In this document: positions 42,738-51,299 of the stretch, piece by piece | Layout: the number at the start of each line of letters is the position of its first letter | How positions within the stretch are numbered: the stretch's first letter is position 1 | Source of the DNA: Nocardia abscessus | Lineage (GTDB): Bacteria; Actinomycetota; Actinomycetes; Mycobacteriales; Mycobacteriaceae | Assembly (NCBI RefSeq): GCF_015477775.1 | Contig: NZ_JADLQO010000008.1 | Location: forward strand, 124,001 to 188,000 | Direction: 5' to 3' | DNA: 64,000 bases | Position numbers and translations under genes: made by a program | The notes under the pieces: generated by a model | The model's database searches: none | What the model was told of the DNA's origin: nothing | The model's input: the letters and a program-made list of their open reading frames with translations, nothing else

Positions 42738-44327
42738 ATGCCGTACGTCGTCACCCAGTCCTGTTGCAGCGACGCGTCGTGCGTGTACGCCTGCCCGGTC
42801 AACTGCATCCATCCCACGCCCGACGAACCGGACTTCCGGACGGCGGAGATGCTGTACGTCGACCCGAAGGCGTGCGTGGACTGCGGCGCATGCGCCACCG
42901 CGTGCCCGGTCGACGCCATCGTGTCATCGAAGAAGCTGACCGCTGAGCAGAAGCCGTTCATCGAGATCAACGCCGATTTCTACCGGCAGGCCCGGCCGCG
43001 CCCGCTGCTGGCGCGCCCGGTGCCCGCGGCGCGGATCGATACCGACGGCGCGCCGCTGCGGGTGGCGATCGTGGGGTCGGGGCCGTCGGCGATGTACGCC
43101 GCCGACGAACTGCTGACCCAGCCCGAGGTGTCGGTGACCGTGTTCGACCGGCTGCCGGTGCCCTACGGGCTGGCCAGGCACGGCGTCGCGCCGGACCACG
43201 ACAAGACCCGCAAGGTCGGCGAGCTGTTCGACGTCATCTCGGCGCAGCCGGGCTTCGGTTCGTACCTGAACGTCGACATCGGCGCGCACATCTCGCACGC
43301 CGAACTGCTCGATCACTTCCACGCGGTGATCTACGCGGTCGGCGCGTCCTCCGATCGCAAGCTGGGCATCCCGGGCGAGGATCTGGCGGGCACCGTGTCG
43401 GCCACCGACTTCGTCGCCTGGTACAACGGGCATCCCGATTACGCCGACCGTGCCTTCGATCTGTCCGCCCGCCGCGCCGTGATCGTCGGCAACGGCAATG
43501 TCGCGCTCGACGTCGCGCGCGTGCTGACCAGCGACCCGGAGACGCTGGCGGGCACCGACATCGCGCCGTACGCGCTGCGCGCGCTGCGGGAGAGCAAAAT
43601 CGAGGAAGTGGTCGTGCTCGGCCGGCGCGGCCCGCTCGAATCCGCCTTCACGGTGCCGGAATTCGTCGGCCTGCTGGGCTGCGATGTGGACATCGTGGTC
43701 GAGGGCGAGCTGCCCGAACGCGGCCCGGAACTGCCTTTCCACGTGGAACAGAAGCTGGGGCTGCTGCACAGCGTGCGCACGCGGCCGGTCGGTGAGCGCA
43801 AGCGCATCGTCTTCCGCTATCTGTCCGCGCCCACCGAGATCCTCGGGACCGATCGGGTGAGCGGCATCGAGGTCGGCCGCAACGAGCTGGTCACCGATCC
43901 GGACGGTCGCGTTCGTGCGGTCCCTACCGGGGAGACCGAGCGGCTGGAGGCGGGCCTGGTGCTCACTTCGGTCGGCTATCGCGGCGTCGCGCTGCCGGGT
44001 CTGCCGTTCGACGAGCAGGCCGCGGTGATCCCGAACGTGGACGGCCGGGTGGTCCTGGAACGCGCGGGCGGGCCGGTGGTCACCGGCACCTACGTGACCG
44101 GTTGGATCAAGCGCGGGCCGACCGGTTTCATCGGCACCAACAAGTCCTGTGCGCAGGAGACCGTGCGGCAGCTGGCCGCGGACTTCAACGCGGGCCGCCT
44201 GCCCGAACCCGCCGGTACCGCCGCGGAGTTCGATCGGCTGGTGCGTCTGCGGCAGCCCGCGGTCCGTGCCGGTGGAGCAGCCGCGGCGCGCCCCGGCCGC
44301 GTTCGCCGCTTGCTGGCCCGCGCCTGA
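42738..44327 (+). CDS. fprB: Ferredoxin / ferredoxin-NADP reductase fusion (FprB-like)
   Basis: This is a 529-residue electron-transfer protein. Residues 1-70 are a 7Fe-type ferredoxin with Cys9, 10, 15, 19, 23 (ASCVYACPVNC) and Cys46, 49, 52, 56 (CVDCGACATACP). An adrenodoxin-reductase-like flavoprotein follows, with the FAD loop VAIVGSGPSAMYAADEL, the NADPH loop VIVGNGNVALDVARVL and the C-terminal GWIKRGPTGFIGTNK. It matches mycobacterial FprB in layout. It probably passes NADPH electrons to the diiron oxygenase encoded just upstream. It ends in an Arg/Ala-rich tail. Confidence 0.92.
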   Translation: MPYVVTQSCCSDASCVYACPVNCIHPTPDEPDFRTAEMLYVDPKACVDCGACATACPVDAIVSSKKLTAEQKPFIEINADFYRQARPRPLLARPVPAARIDTDGAPLRVAIVGSGPSAMYAADELLTQPEVSVTVFDRLPVPYGLARHGVAPDHDKTRKVGELFDVISAQPGFGSYLNVDIGAHISHAELLDHFHAVIYAVGASSDRKLGIPGEDLAGTVSATDFVAWYNGHPDYADRAFDLSARRAVIVGNGNVALDVARVLTSDPETLAGTDIAPYALRALRESKIEEVVVLGRRGPLESAFTVPEFVGLLGCDVDIVVEGELPERGPELPFHVEQKLGLLHSVRTRPVGERKRIVFRYLSAPTEILGTDRVSGIEVGRNELVTDPDGRVRAVPTGETERLEAGLVLTSVGYRGVALPGLPFDEQAAVIPNVDGRVVLERAGGPVVTGTYVTGWIKRGPTGFIGTNKSCAQETVRQLAADFNAGRLPEPAGTAAEFDRLVRLRQPAVRAGGAAAARPGRVRRLLARA

Positions 44328-44333
44328 CGAACC

Positions 44334-44374
44334 CCGCCTCGGGATACCCCGGTCACACCGGTATCCCGAGGCGG
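44334..44374. terminator. Bidirectional terminator between fprB and the SDR gene
   Basis: CCGCCTCGGGATACC (44334-44348) pairs perfectly with GGTATCCCGAGGCGG (44360-44374). It fills the gap between two convergent genes. Confidence 0.88.
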
Positions 44375-44390
44375 TCCCACGTTCCGGAGT

Positions 44391-45152
44391 TCAGCGCGCG
44401 GTGAAACCGCCGTCGACGGCCAGCGCGGCGCCGGTGACGAAACTCGCTTCGCCGCTGAGCAGGTAGGCGCAGAACGAGGCGATTTCCTCCGGTGCGGCGA
44501 TGCGGCCCAGCGGGTGCAGCGCCGCGATGGCGGCCACCCCTTCGGGCGTCGCGCCCATCGAATTGCGGAACGCGGGCGTGTCGACGGCTCCCGACACCAG
44601 CGCGTTGACCCGTACGCCCTGGTCGGCGGCCTCGAGCGCCACGGCGCGGGTCAAGCCGACGACTCCGTGTTTGGCGGCCACGTACGGCGCCACTGAACCC
44701 ATGCCGACCACACCGAGATTCGACGCGTTGTTCAGGATCGCGCCGCCGCCGAAGGCCGCCAGCGCCGGAACCTGATGACGGAGGCCGTAGAACACGCTGG
44801 TGAGATTGAGCTCCAGGTCGGCGCGCCAGCCCGTCTCATCGATCTGCGCGACCGGGCCGAAGGCCTGCACGGCGCCCGCGTTGTTGAATGCCGCGTCCAG
44901 GCGACCGAATTCGGACACCGCGGCGTCGGTCAGCCGGGCGACATCCTGTTCCACCGTGACATCGGTCGGTACGAACAGCGCACGGCCACCGGCCGCGCGG
45001 ATGTCCGCGACCACCTGCTCGCCCGCGTCCTTGCCCCGCGCGCCGAGCACGACCGCGGCGCCCTCGCTCGCGACCCGCATCGCCACCGCTTTGCCCACAC
45101 CCGAGGTCGCACCGGTGATCAGTACGACCTGCTCGGCGAATCGTGTTGCCAT
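44391..45152 (-). CDS. Short-chain dehydrogenase/reductase
   Basis: This is a 253-residue classical SDR with a Rossmann fold. The cofactor loop is GATSGVGKA, the structural motif is NNAG, the catalytic Ser lies in the NNASNLG region, and Tyr and Lys are in YVAAKHG. The Arg in GARGK suggests NADP(H). The C-terminus (ASFVTGAALAVDGGFTAR) is typical. Substrate unknown. ATG 45152 is used; ATG 45161 is also in frame and is only two bases from the purine tract GGAGAGG. Confidence 0.9.
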   Translation of the reverse strand: MATRFAEQVVLITGATSGVGKAVAMRVASEGAAVVLGARGKDAGEQVVADIRAAGGRALFVPTDVTVEQDVARLTDAAVSEFGRLDAAFNNAGAVQAFGPVAQIDETGWRADLELNLTSVFYGLRHQVPALAAFGGGAILNNASNLGVVGMGSVAPYVAAKHGVVGLTRAVALEAADQGVRVNALVSGAVDTPAFRNSMGATPEGVAAIAALHPLGRIAAPEEIASFCAYLLSGEASFVTGAALAVDGGFTAR

Positions 45153-45658
45153 CGTTCGCATTCCCTCTCCGCTAGCGCGATCTCACCTCCGTGGTGGGAT
45201 CCGCTGTCGAGTCAAGCCGGGCGCGAGCGGCGATGCTGGCGTGAATCGGACTTCTAGTTGATGCGTCATTGATTAGTGACAGGTTCGCCTTCTGCGCCAG
45301 AACGCCACTCTGGCAAATGTATGGTTACCGACCGGTGGGTATCTGTCGCGAGGTGTGTTTACCTGGGCAAAAACCGCCTGCGGGTTGGATTGCCGAGGAG
45401 TTAACGTGATCGCTGCAAGGTAGCGGAATGGGTGGATGCTCAGTATTTTTGGCGATGTCGAGCGTACTGGACAGTTGATTCGACATGGATCTACCTGGCA
45501 ATTCGGGTGATTGTGGCGTCCGGTCGAACTTTTCGTATCAATTGAGCATCCGTGTGGACGCGAAACAGCTAACCTGTGGTGGCTGTTTGGAAGACGACCG
45601 CGGCCACAGGGGAGATCCGTGTGATGGACGTGGTCACGGTGCGTTGACGGGATAGCGA
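45153..45658. other. Intergenic region before the second Hsp70-like gene
   Basis: These 506 bases are less GC-rich than their surroundings and contain no convincing gene. AAACAGC (45563-45569) and GCTGTTT (45582-45588) form a 7-bp inverted repeat 70 bases before the start at 45659, a possible operator. Confidence 0.4.
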
Positions 45659-47926
45659 ATGACTACAGGTCTGGGTTTCAGCATCGGTGCAGTGAACTCC
45701 GTGACGGCTTCGGTCAGTGCGGAACGACCACGCCCGGCGGTGCGGTCTCGGCGCACCGCGGTGACCTTCGACAGCGCGGGTGGCCTACGCCTCGGCGGAA
45801 TCGCGCAATTCAGCATGGCGGTCACGGATTTCGCGGACCTGGGTCGGGATCCGGACACGGTGACCGTTGGCGGCCGCATCTGGTCGCCTGCCAATCTCGT
45901 CGCGGCGGTGGTCAACGAGATGCGGGCGGTCGAGCCGGATGCTTCCCACGCGGGCGTCGTGACCACCTATCCGGCAATGTATTCCGACAAGCAGGTCGCG
46001 TTGCTGCGCCAGGCGCTCGACCTATCCGGGGGCGGCGACGTGCTCCTGGTACCCGAACCCGTCGCCGCCGCGGAATGGCTGGAGCACGAGCACGGCCCGC
46101 TGCGGACCGGCTTCGTGCTGATCTACGACCTCGGCGGCACCAGCCTCGACGTGACCATCGTGCGCGTCGGTCCCGACTGGGACAACCATCCGATGATCGG
46201 GAAGCCGGTGCGCTCCTACGACTTCGGCGGCAGGCCGCTGGGGTCGATGATCGCGCGGTACGCCCCCGACGTGTCGGCCCGGTCCGCGGGACTGTCGATG
46301 ACGTCGATCGTCGACATCGACGGGTTGCGCGTCACCCATGTACAGGACTCGCTGCAACTGGTCCGCGACTGCGTGCGCGCGGCGGACATCACCCTGTCCG
46401 ATATCGGCTGCATCCTGCTGGTGGGCGGCGCGTCGCGCCCCGCCGAAGTGGCGCGCACGCTCGCCGAACTCGGCCGACCCGTGGTGATCTCGTCGGACCC
46501 CGGCCAGACCGTCGCCGCCGGCGCCGCTCTCATGGCGGCGCGCACCATGGCGCTCGGCGCGTCGGGCGAACACGCCGTGGCGCCCCGCGTCGCGGTGTTC
46601 TCCAGCGCGGCGGTCGTCTCCGCGGTCGCGATGTCGGCGGTGACCGTGTTCGGCGGCCCCACCGTGCCGGAGCTGTCGCCGATGCTCGAGCGCCTCCCGG
46701 ACCTCGCGGCGCCGAGCGACAGCCTGCTGGTCGACGTCGGAAGCGAGCGTCTCGCCGACGCGTGGTCCTGGATGTCCGCGCCGACCACACGGAACTCGGG
46801 CCGGGCATTGCCCGCGTTCCTCTCGCAACGGACCTCCGCCTACACCCGATTCATCACACCGGCTCCGCGCAGCGCCGGTTACGGTCCTTCGATGGCCGAG
46901 TCGCAGCTCGGCTCGCACCGGGACCCGCGAAACTGCTGCGCCCCGAGCGGATCGCGCTTCCGGGGATACGGCGATCCCGCCTACTTCGTGAACCCACTGC
47001 CGTTCGGCCCGGTCGTCCGCCCCGCTCCCGGAGACATCGCGCAGCCGCCCGGTCCAGGCGGGCCACCGACCCCCGGTCAGCCGGGTCTGCCGCTGCCCGA
47101 GCAGCCAGGGACCGGATTGCCCGGGCAGCCGCCCGTACCGGGCCAGATACCCGCTCCCGGCGCCGGGACGCCGCCGGTGGGGACGCCGGGCTCACCTGTC
47201 CCCGCACCGCAGAATGGTTCGACGCCCGCGCAGACCGGCCCGGGTTCCGGTGGGACTGCGCCGGGGAATTCGGCGGGCGGTCCGTCGACCGGTACGCCCG
47301 GTGCGTCATCGGGCGAGCATGGTGACTCCTCCGGCACGAGTTCGTCAGGCGATTCCTCTTCCGGCGGTACCGGCGGATCGTCGTCCGGAGGCGGCGAGGG
47401 AACCTCCTCCACCGGAACGTCGTCCGGTGGGAGCTCCAGCGGTGGGACCGCATCGACCGGTGGTTCTCCGAATGATTCCTCCGCGAACGGATCGTCCGAT
47501 GACTCGGCCGGCGGGTCCACCGGCGGGTCGTCGCCGGGTGGTAACTCTTCGACGCATGGTTCGTCCCCGGGTGGTTCGGCTGGCAGCTCTTCGACGCAAG
47601 GTTCGTCGTCCGGTGGTTCGGCTGGTAACTCTTCGACGCATGGTTCGTCCCCGGGTGGTTCGGCTGGTAACTCTTCGACGCATGGTTCGCCCTCGGGTGG
47701 TTCGGCCGGTAATTCGTCGTCGGGTGGCTCGTCCTCGACCGGTGGCTCCGCATCGAGCGGGCGCGCGGGCGGCGCGTCGGCGTCGGGTGGAAACTCCTCG
47801 GGCGCTTCGTCGTCCAGCGGCTCGCGGGGCCGTTCCGGCTCGGTCGGGGGCTCGGCCGCGGGCGGGTCGTCCGCGGGTGGCGCCGGAGGTGCGGGCGGTG
47901 CCGGAGGCGGAGCCCGCGGTCGGTAG
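45659..47926 (+). CDS. Hsp70-like actin-fold protein with membrane segment and long Pro/Gly/Ser-rich tail (copy 2)
   Basis: This is a 755-residue protein. Residues 1-310 form an Hsp70-like ATPase fold: MTTGLGFSIGAVNSVTA (phosphate-1 loop with Ser for Asp), FVLIYDLGGTSLDVTIVRVG (phosphate-2) and CILLVGGASRPAEV (adenosine). A membrane segment follows (VAVFSSAAVVSAVAMSAVTVFGG). The remaining part, predicted outside the cell, has Pro/Gly-rich blocks and then a Gly/Ser tail with 42-bp tandem repeats. It is paralogous to the 40424-41563 product in fold, order and anchoring, but far longer. A surface or wall-spanning function is plausible; none is known. Confidence 0.77.
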   Translation: MTTGLGFSIGAVNSVTASVSAERPRPAVRSRRTAVTFDSAGGLRLGGIAQFSMAVTDFADLGRDPDTVTVGGRIWSPANLVAAVVNEMRAVEPDASHAGVVTTYPAMYSDKQVALLRQALDLSGGGDVLLVPEPVAAAEWLEHEHGPLRTGFVLIYDLGGTSLDVTIVRVGPDWDNHPMIGKPVRSYDFGGRPLGSMIARYAPDVSARSAGLSMTSIVDIDGLRVTHVQDSLQLVRDCVRAADITLSDIGCILLVGGASRPAEVARTLAELGRPVVISSDPGQTVAAGAALMAARTMALGASGEHAVAPRVAVFSSAAVVSAVAMSAVTVFGGPTVPELSPMLERLPDLAAPSDSLLVDVGSERLADAWSWMSAPTTRNSGRALPAFLSQRTSAYTRFITPAPRSAGYGPSMAESQLGSHRDPRNCCAPSGSRFRGYGDPAYFVNPLPFGPVVRPAPGDIAQPPGPGGPPTPGQPGLPLPEQPGTGLPGQPPVPGQIPAPGAGTPPVGTPGSPVPAPQNGSTPAQTGPGSGGTAPGNSAGGPSTGTPGASSGEHGDSSGTSSSGDSSSGGTGGSSSGGGEGTSSTGTSSGGSSSGGTASTGGSPNDSSANGSSDDSAGGSTGGSSPGGNSSTHGSSPGGSAGSSSTQGSSSGGSAGNSSTHGSSPGGSAGNSSTHGSPSGGSAGNSSSGGSSSTGGSASSGRAGGASASGGNSSGASSSSGSRGRSGSVGGSAAGGSSAGGAGGAGGAGGGARGR
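47558..47725 (+). repeat. 42-bp tandem repeats in the Hsp70-like Gly/Ser tail
   Basis: Four copies of a 14-codon unit (consensus GSSPGGSAGNSSTH) run from 47558. A shorter 11-codon version lies just before. The copies are nearly identical at DNA level and differ mainly at a few third positions. Confidence 0.88.
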
Positions 47927-48026
47927 CGGCGGCGGTGGTGACGACGGTGAATCGTTCGGCGCGCGTGCGGGTCTCGCCGCCCCGGATTCGCTGACGGGTG
48001 CCGCGCCATCGATGCACAATGGGCTG

Positions 48027-48821
48027 ATGGCCTCCGGGGGTCCCCAGCTGATCGCGCTGGACGTGGACGGGACGCTGCTGGATACGGGAACACCGGTCAG
48101 TACGCGGGTGGTCGCGGCGGTGCGCGCGGCCGTGGCAGCGGGTGCGCATGTCGTGGTGACGACGGGGCGCACGCTGCTCACCACCCGCCCCGTGCTCACC
48201 GAACTCGGTCTGTGCGAGGGACATGCCCTGTGTTCGAACGGCGCCGTGCAGATCGACGTGGCCCGAGGGGAGCCGGTCGCGATCCAGTCCTTCGATCCCG
48301 CACCGGCGATCACCGCGTTACGCGCGCTGTTTCCTGCGATGATCTTCGCGGTCGAGAAGGTCGGCGTCGGCACCTGGGCCACCGGAGCCGGTCCCGGCGA
48401 ATACTCCCTCGGCGAGTACCTGCTCGTCGACCACCATGTGTTGAGCAGCGAACCGACCCCGCGACTGAACGGCTGGTGGCCGGACGGTTCGCTGGAGGAT
48501 ATGTTGCGAGCGCTGCGCTCCCTGCGCGTGCCGGGGGCGAGCTGGGTGCACGGCGAATTCGGGCCGTGGGTCACCGTTTCCCGGCAGGGCGTGTCCAAGG
48601 GGTGGGCCCTGGAACAGCTGCGCATCGCACTCGGTGTGCCGGACGAAGCGACGCTGGCCATCGGCGACGGATACAACGATCGTGAGATGCTGCGCTGGGC
48701 AGCGCATTCGGTCGCCATGGCCAACGCACCCGCCGATATCCGCGATCTCGCCGACGAAGTGACCGGCCACGTCCTCGAGGACGGCGTCGCCACAGTTCTG
48801 GAGCGCTGGTTCCGTCCCTGA
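48027..48821 (+). CDS. HAD-IIB (Cof-type) phosphatase
   Basis: This is a 264-residue HAD-superfamily hydrolase. Motif I is LIALDVDGTLLD, motif II the Thr in VVVTTGRT, motif III includes the Lys in GVSKGWAL, and motif IV is AIGDGYNDREML. The Cof-type cap domain lies between motifs II and III. It dephosphorylates a small metabolite that cannot be predicted. CACAAT (48015-48020) six bases before ATG 48027 suggests a leaderless start; ATG 48012 is also in frame. Confidence 0.88.
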   Translation: MASGGPQLIALDVDGTLLDTGTPVSTRVVAAVRAAVAAGAHVVVTTGRTLLTTRPVLTELGLCEGHALCSNGAVQIDVARGEPVAIQSFDPAPAITALRALFPAMIFAVEKVGVGTWATGAGPGEYSLGEYLLVDHHVLSSEPTPRLNGWWPDGSLEDMLRALRSLRVPGASWVHGEFGPWVTVSRQGVSKGWALEQLRIALGVPDEATLAIGDGYNDREMLRWAAHSVAMANAPADIRDLADEVTGHVLEDGVATVLERWFRP

Positions 48822-49163
48822 AGAATCGCGATCCCGGAGGCCCGCGCCGGATTTCGCGCGTTCTGCGCCGATGGTGATCGCGAACGGCGCTGACGAGCGC
48901 AGCGCGCGGACACCGGTCCCCCGTGGCGCCGACCGTATTCGGCCGAATGGCGCTCGACGCCGTGATGATGCGGTGTCCGCAGCCGCTCCGCGCCGTCGCG
49001 CTCGACGTCGAGTTCCAGCATGGGCATCTTGCGCCCGAGGCGCCGGTAGCTCATCTTCGGGCGACCGCAGCATCGCCCGGAGTCGCGTGGCCGGTTTCCG
49101 CTGTGTGGCAAGGCGTCGGAGCTCTTCGGCATGCCCCGACGCCACGTAGTCCCACCTTTCCGG
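48822..49163. other. Intergenic region after the HAD gene
   Basis: These 342 bases show open frames on both strands but none with convincing coding composition, start or homology. I see no repeat or hairpin of note. Confidence 0.35.
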
Positions 49164-49574
49164 TTACGCGGGACCGGTTTTGGCGAGGACCTCCAGGTAG
49201 TGCGGGTTGGACATGAGACCGAGGACGTTGCCGAACGGGTCGACCACGGAGGCGGTGACGAAGCCCCCGCCGTTCCCCCTGGGAGTGACGGGGTCGTAGA
49301 CCGTCGCGCCGAGCTCCAGCAGCCGGTCGAATGTCGCCTGCAGGTCGTCCACGTGCCAGTTGACGATCGCGCCGCCGGGTGCGTTGCGCGCGCCCGCCGG
49401 TGCGTAGGCGCGGTTCACGATGCCGAACTCGTGCTGGTAATCGCCGATGCGGAACTCGTAGTAGCCGCCTGCGACGTGGTAGTACGGCTCGATGCCGAAG
49501 AACTGGGTGTACCAGTCCTTGGCGGCCTCCAGGTCGTCGGCGTAGAAGGTGCTCGTCGCCATTCCTCGCAGCAT
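49164..49574 (-). CDS. VOC family protein (second copy type)
   Basis: This is a 136-residue vicinal-oxygen-chelate protein. It starts MLRGMATSTFYADDLEAAKDWY, has YEFRIGDYQHEFGIVNR and ends DPFGNVLGLMSNPHYLEV. The His/Glu metal ligands are in the expected strands (HEFG; the second site is less clear). ATG 49574 has AAGGAG seven bases upstream. It is divergent from a WYL regulator, the same arrangement as at 16-18 kb. Substrate unknown. Confidence 0.87.
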   Translation of the reverse strand: MLRGMATSTFYADDLEAAKDWYTQFFGIEPYYHVAGGYYEFRIGDYQHEFGIVNRAYAPAGARNAPGGAIVNWHVDDLQATFDRLLELGATVYDPVTPRGNGGGFVTASVVDPFGNVLGLMSNPHYLEVLAKTGPA

Positions 49575-49627
49575 TGTGGTTCTCCTTCGAGTTGTTCTCT
49601 CGTGCTTGTACAACCATCATCCGAGCA

Positions 49628-49652
49628 AAAGTGCGCACCGAATGAGCACTTT
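49628..49652. promoter_or_regulatory. Operator-like dyad between VOC and WYL genes
   Basis: AAAGTGC (49628-49634) and GCACTTT (49646-49652) form an inverted repeat in the 97-base divergent gap. It is a candidate site for the adjacent WYL regulator. Confidence 0.5.
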
Positions 49653-49671
49653 CCGCGGCAGAATTGTGCGC

Positions 49672-50640
49672 ATGCGAGCGGACCGATTGGTAGCGATCCT
49701 GCTGATGATGCAGACCCGGGGGCGGGTAACGGCGGCGCAGGTCGCTGCGGAACTCGAGACCTCGGTGGCCACCGCGCGCCGGGATCTCGAGGCCCTCTCC
49801 GCCGCTGGTGTGCCGGTGTATCCGCAGCCGGGCCGCGGCGGCGGATGGTCGCTGGTGGGCGGCGCGCGCACCGATTTGAGCGGGCTGACGGCGGGGGAGG
49901 CGCGGGCGTTGTTCCTACTGGCGGGTCCCTCCGCGGGTGCGGTGCCGGAGGCGAGATCGGCGCTGCGCAAGCTGGTCAGGGCACTGCCGCAGACCTTCCG
50001 TGGCGACGCGCAGGCGGCCGCCGACGCCGTGGTGATCGACCCGGCGGGCTGGGGTGCGACCGATCGTGAGCTGCCGCCGGTGGTGGCGCTGCTGCAACGA
50101 GCTGTCGTGCAGCGCAACAAGGTGCGGCTGCGCTATGCGAACCGCACCGGCGCGCGGTCCGAGCGACTCGTGGATCCCTGGGGCCTGGTGGACAAGGACG
50201 CCGTCTGGTATTTGGTCGCCGGAACCGAGCGGGGGCAGCGGACGTTTCGCGTCGACCGGATCTCCGAGGCGTCGCTCACCGACGAACCGGCTCACCGCCC
50301 GGACGATTTCGATCTCGCCGCTGCTTGGGCGCAGGTGGTCGAGGAGATGGAGCAGCGGCGCTCGACCACCGCCGCCACCGTGTTGATCTCCGACCGCCTG
50401 TTGCCGATCCTGCGTGACCAGCAGGGCAGGAACTGCGTCGTGGACGGCCCCGCCGACGACGGTCGCATCCAGGTCCGGGTCACCGCGCCGACCGCCTGGA
50501 TGCTCGCCCAGCAGTTGGCCGGTTGGGGCGGCTCGATCGAGGTCCTCGGTCCTGCCGAAGTCCGCGCCGAACTGGCCCGCCTCGCCGCCGAACTGCTCGA
50601 GCGCTATGGACCGGACGGTGGGCCCGGCGCGGCATCGTGA
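49672..50640 (+). CDS. HTH/WYL-domain transcriptional regulator
   Basis: This is a 322-residue YafY-type regulator: HTH with TAAQVAAELETSVATARRDLEAL, a glycine wing (GRGGGWSL), then a WYL domain with SERLVDPWGLVDKDAVWYLVAGTERGQRTFRVDR and a WCX-like C-terminus. ATG 49672 matches the usual family start (MRADRLVAILLMMQ); an in-frame ATG at 49642 lies inside the operator-like dyad. It probably represses or activates the divergent VOC gene in response to a small ligand. Confidence 0.9.
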   Translation: MRADRLVAILLMMQTRGRVTAAQVAAELETSVATARRDLEALSAAGVPVYPQPGRGGGWSLVGGARTDLSGLTAGEARALFLLAGPSAGAVPEARSALRKLVRALPQTFRGDAQAAADAVVIDPAGWGATDRELPPVVALLQRAVVQRNKVRLRYANRTGARSERLVDPWGLVDKDAVWYLVAGTERGQRTFRVDRISEASLTDEPAHRPDDFDLAAAWAQVVEEMEQRRSTTAATVLISDRLLPILRDQQGRNCVVDGPADDGRIQVRVTAPTAWMLAQQLAGWGGSIEVLGPAEVRAELARLAAELLERYGPDGGPGAAS

Positions 50641-50737
50641 CAATCCCTCGAGCGGTTCCGCCGCCCCTCGCGGCCGGTGCCGATGTCAGCCGGAGCGCAG
50701 GCCCATCCGCCGGTACGGAGCCTGGGTGACCTGCTGA

Positions 50738-51160
50738 GTACAGCGCTGGCCCGACCCCATACCGGCGCTGCTCGATGCCGCGCGCCCGGATGCTGTCCTG
50801 CAGCACGACACCTAGGAACTGCCGAAGCTGCCCACCTATGTCCACGGGCGGGTCGCGATCCTCGGTGACGCCGCGCACGCCATGGCTCCCAACCTGGGGC
50901 AGGGCGCCTGCCAGGCGCTCGAGGACGCGGTCACGCTGGCCGCCGCCGTGGACACCCTCGGCGTGGACGCGGGACCGGCGGAATACGATCGCCTCCGCAG
51001 GCCGCGCACCCAGATGATCGCCCGGCTTTCGCGCCGGGTCGGCGCTCCGGCGCACTGGCGGTCACCAGCGCTGGCGACGCTGCGCGACACCGCTCTACCG
51101 CTGCTGCCCAGCGCGCTCTCGGGCCGATCGATCACCCACGCCTACACCTGGACGATCTGA
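50738..51160 (+). pseudogene. C-terminal fragment of an FAD-dependent monooxygenase
   Basis: In frame from 50738 the sequence reads PIPALLDAARPDAVLQHDT, then TAG at 50813 where Tyr (TAC) is expected. It continues ELPKLPTYVHGRVAILGDAAHAMAPNLGQGACQALEDAV to a normal stop at 51160. GDAAHAMAPNLGQG is the FAD-contact motif of PHBH-type hydroxylases. The N-terminal GxGxxG half is absent; the preceding base triplet is TGA. So it is a truncated gene with an additional nonsense mutation. Confidence 0.82.
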
Positions 51161-51299
51161 CGGTCGTCGGCCTGCGCGAGGTGCGCCATCGGCCTCGGGT
51201 CGTGGTGGTGGGCCGGATCGTCTGCGCTCGATGCGTGACACTCGGCCGGACATGTGGTGGAGGCACCCGCCCGCCGGTGCCTCCACCACGCCGGTCCGG

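Noticed and set aside
47558..47725. Regular short repeats that could suggest a CRISPR array
   Set aside because: The 42-bp units follow one another without unique spacers and encode an in-frame Gly/Ser repeat.
48822..49145. Possible remnant gene on the - strand after the HAD gene
   Set aside because: Arg/His-rich translation without any family pattern on either strand; not enough to call a pseudogene.
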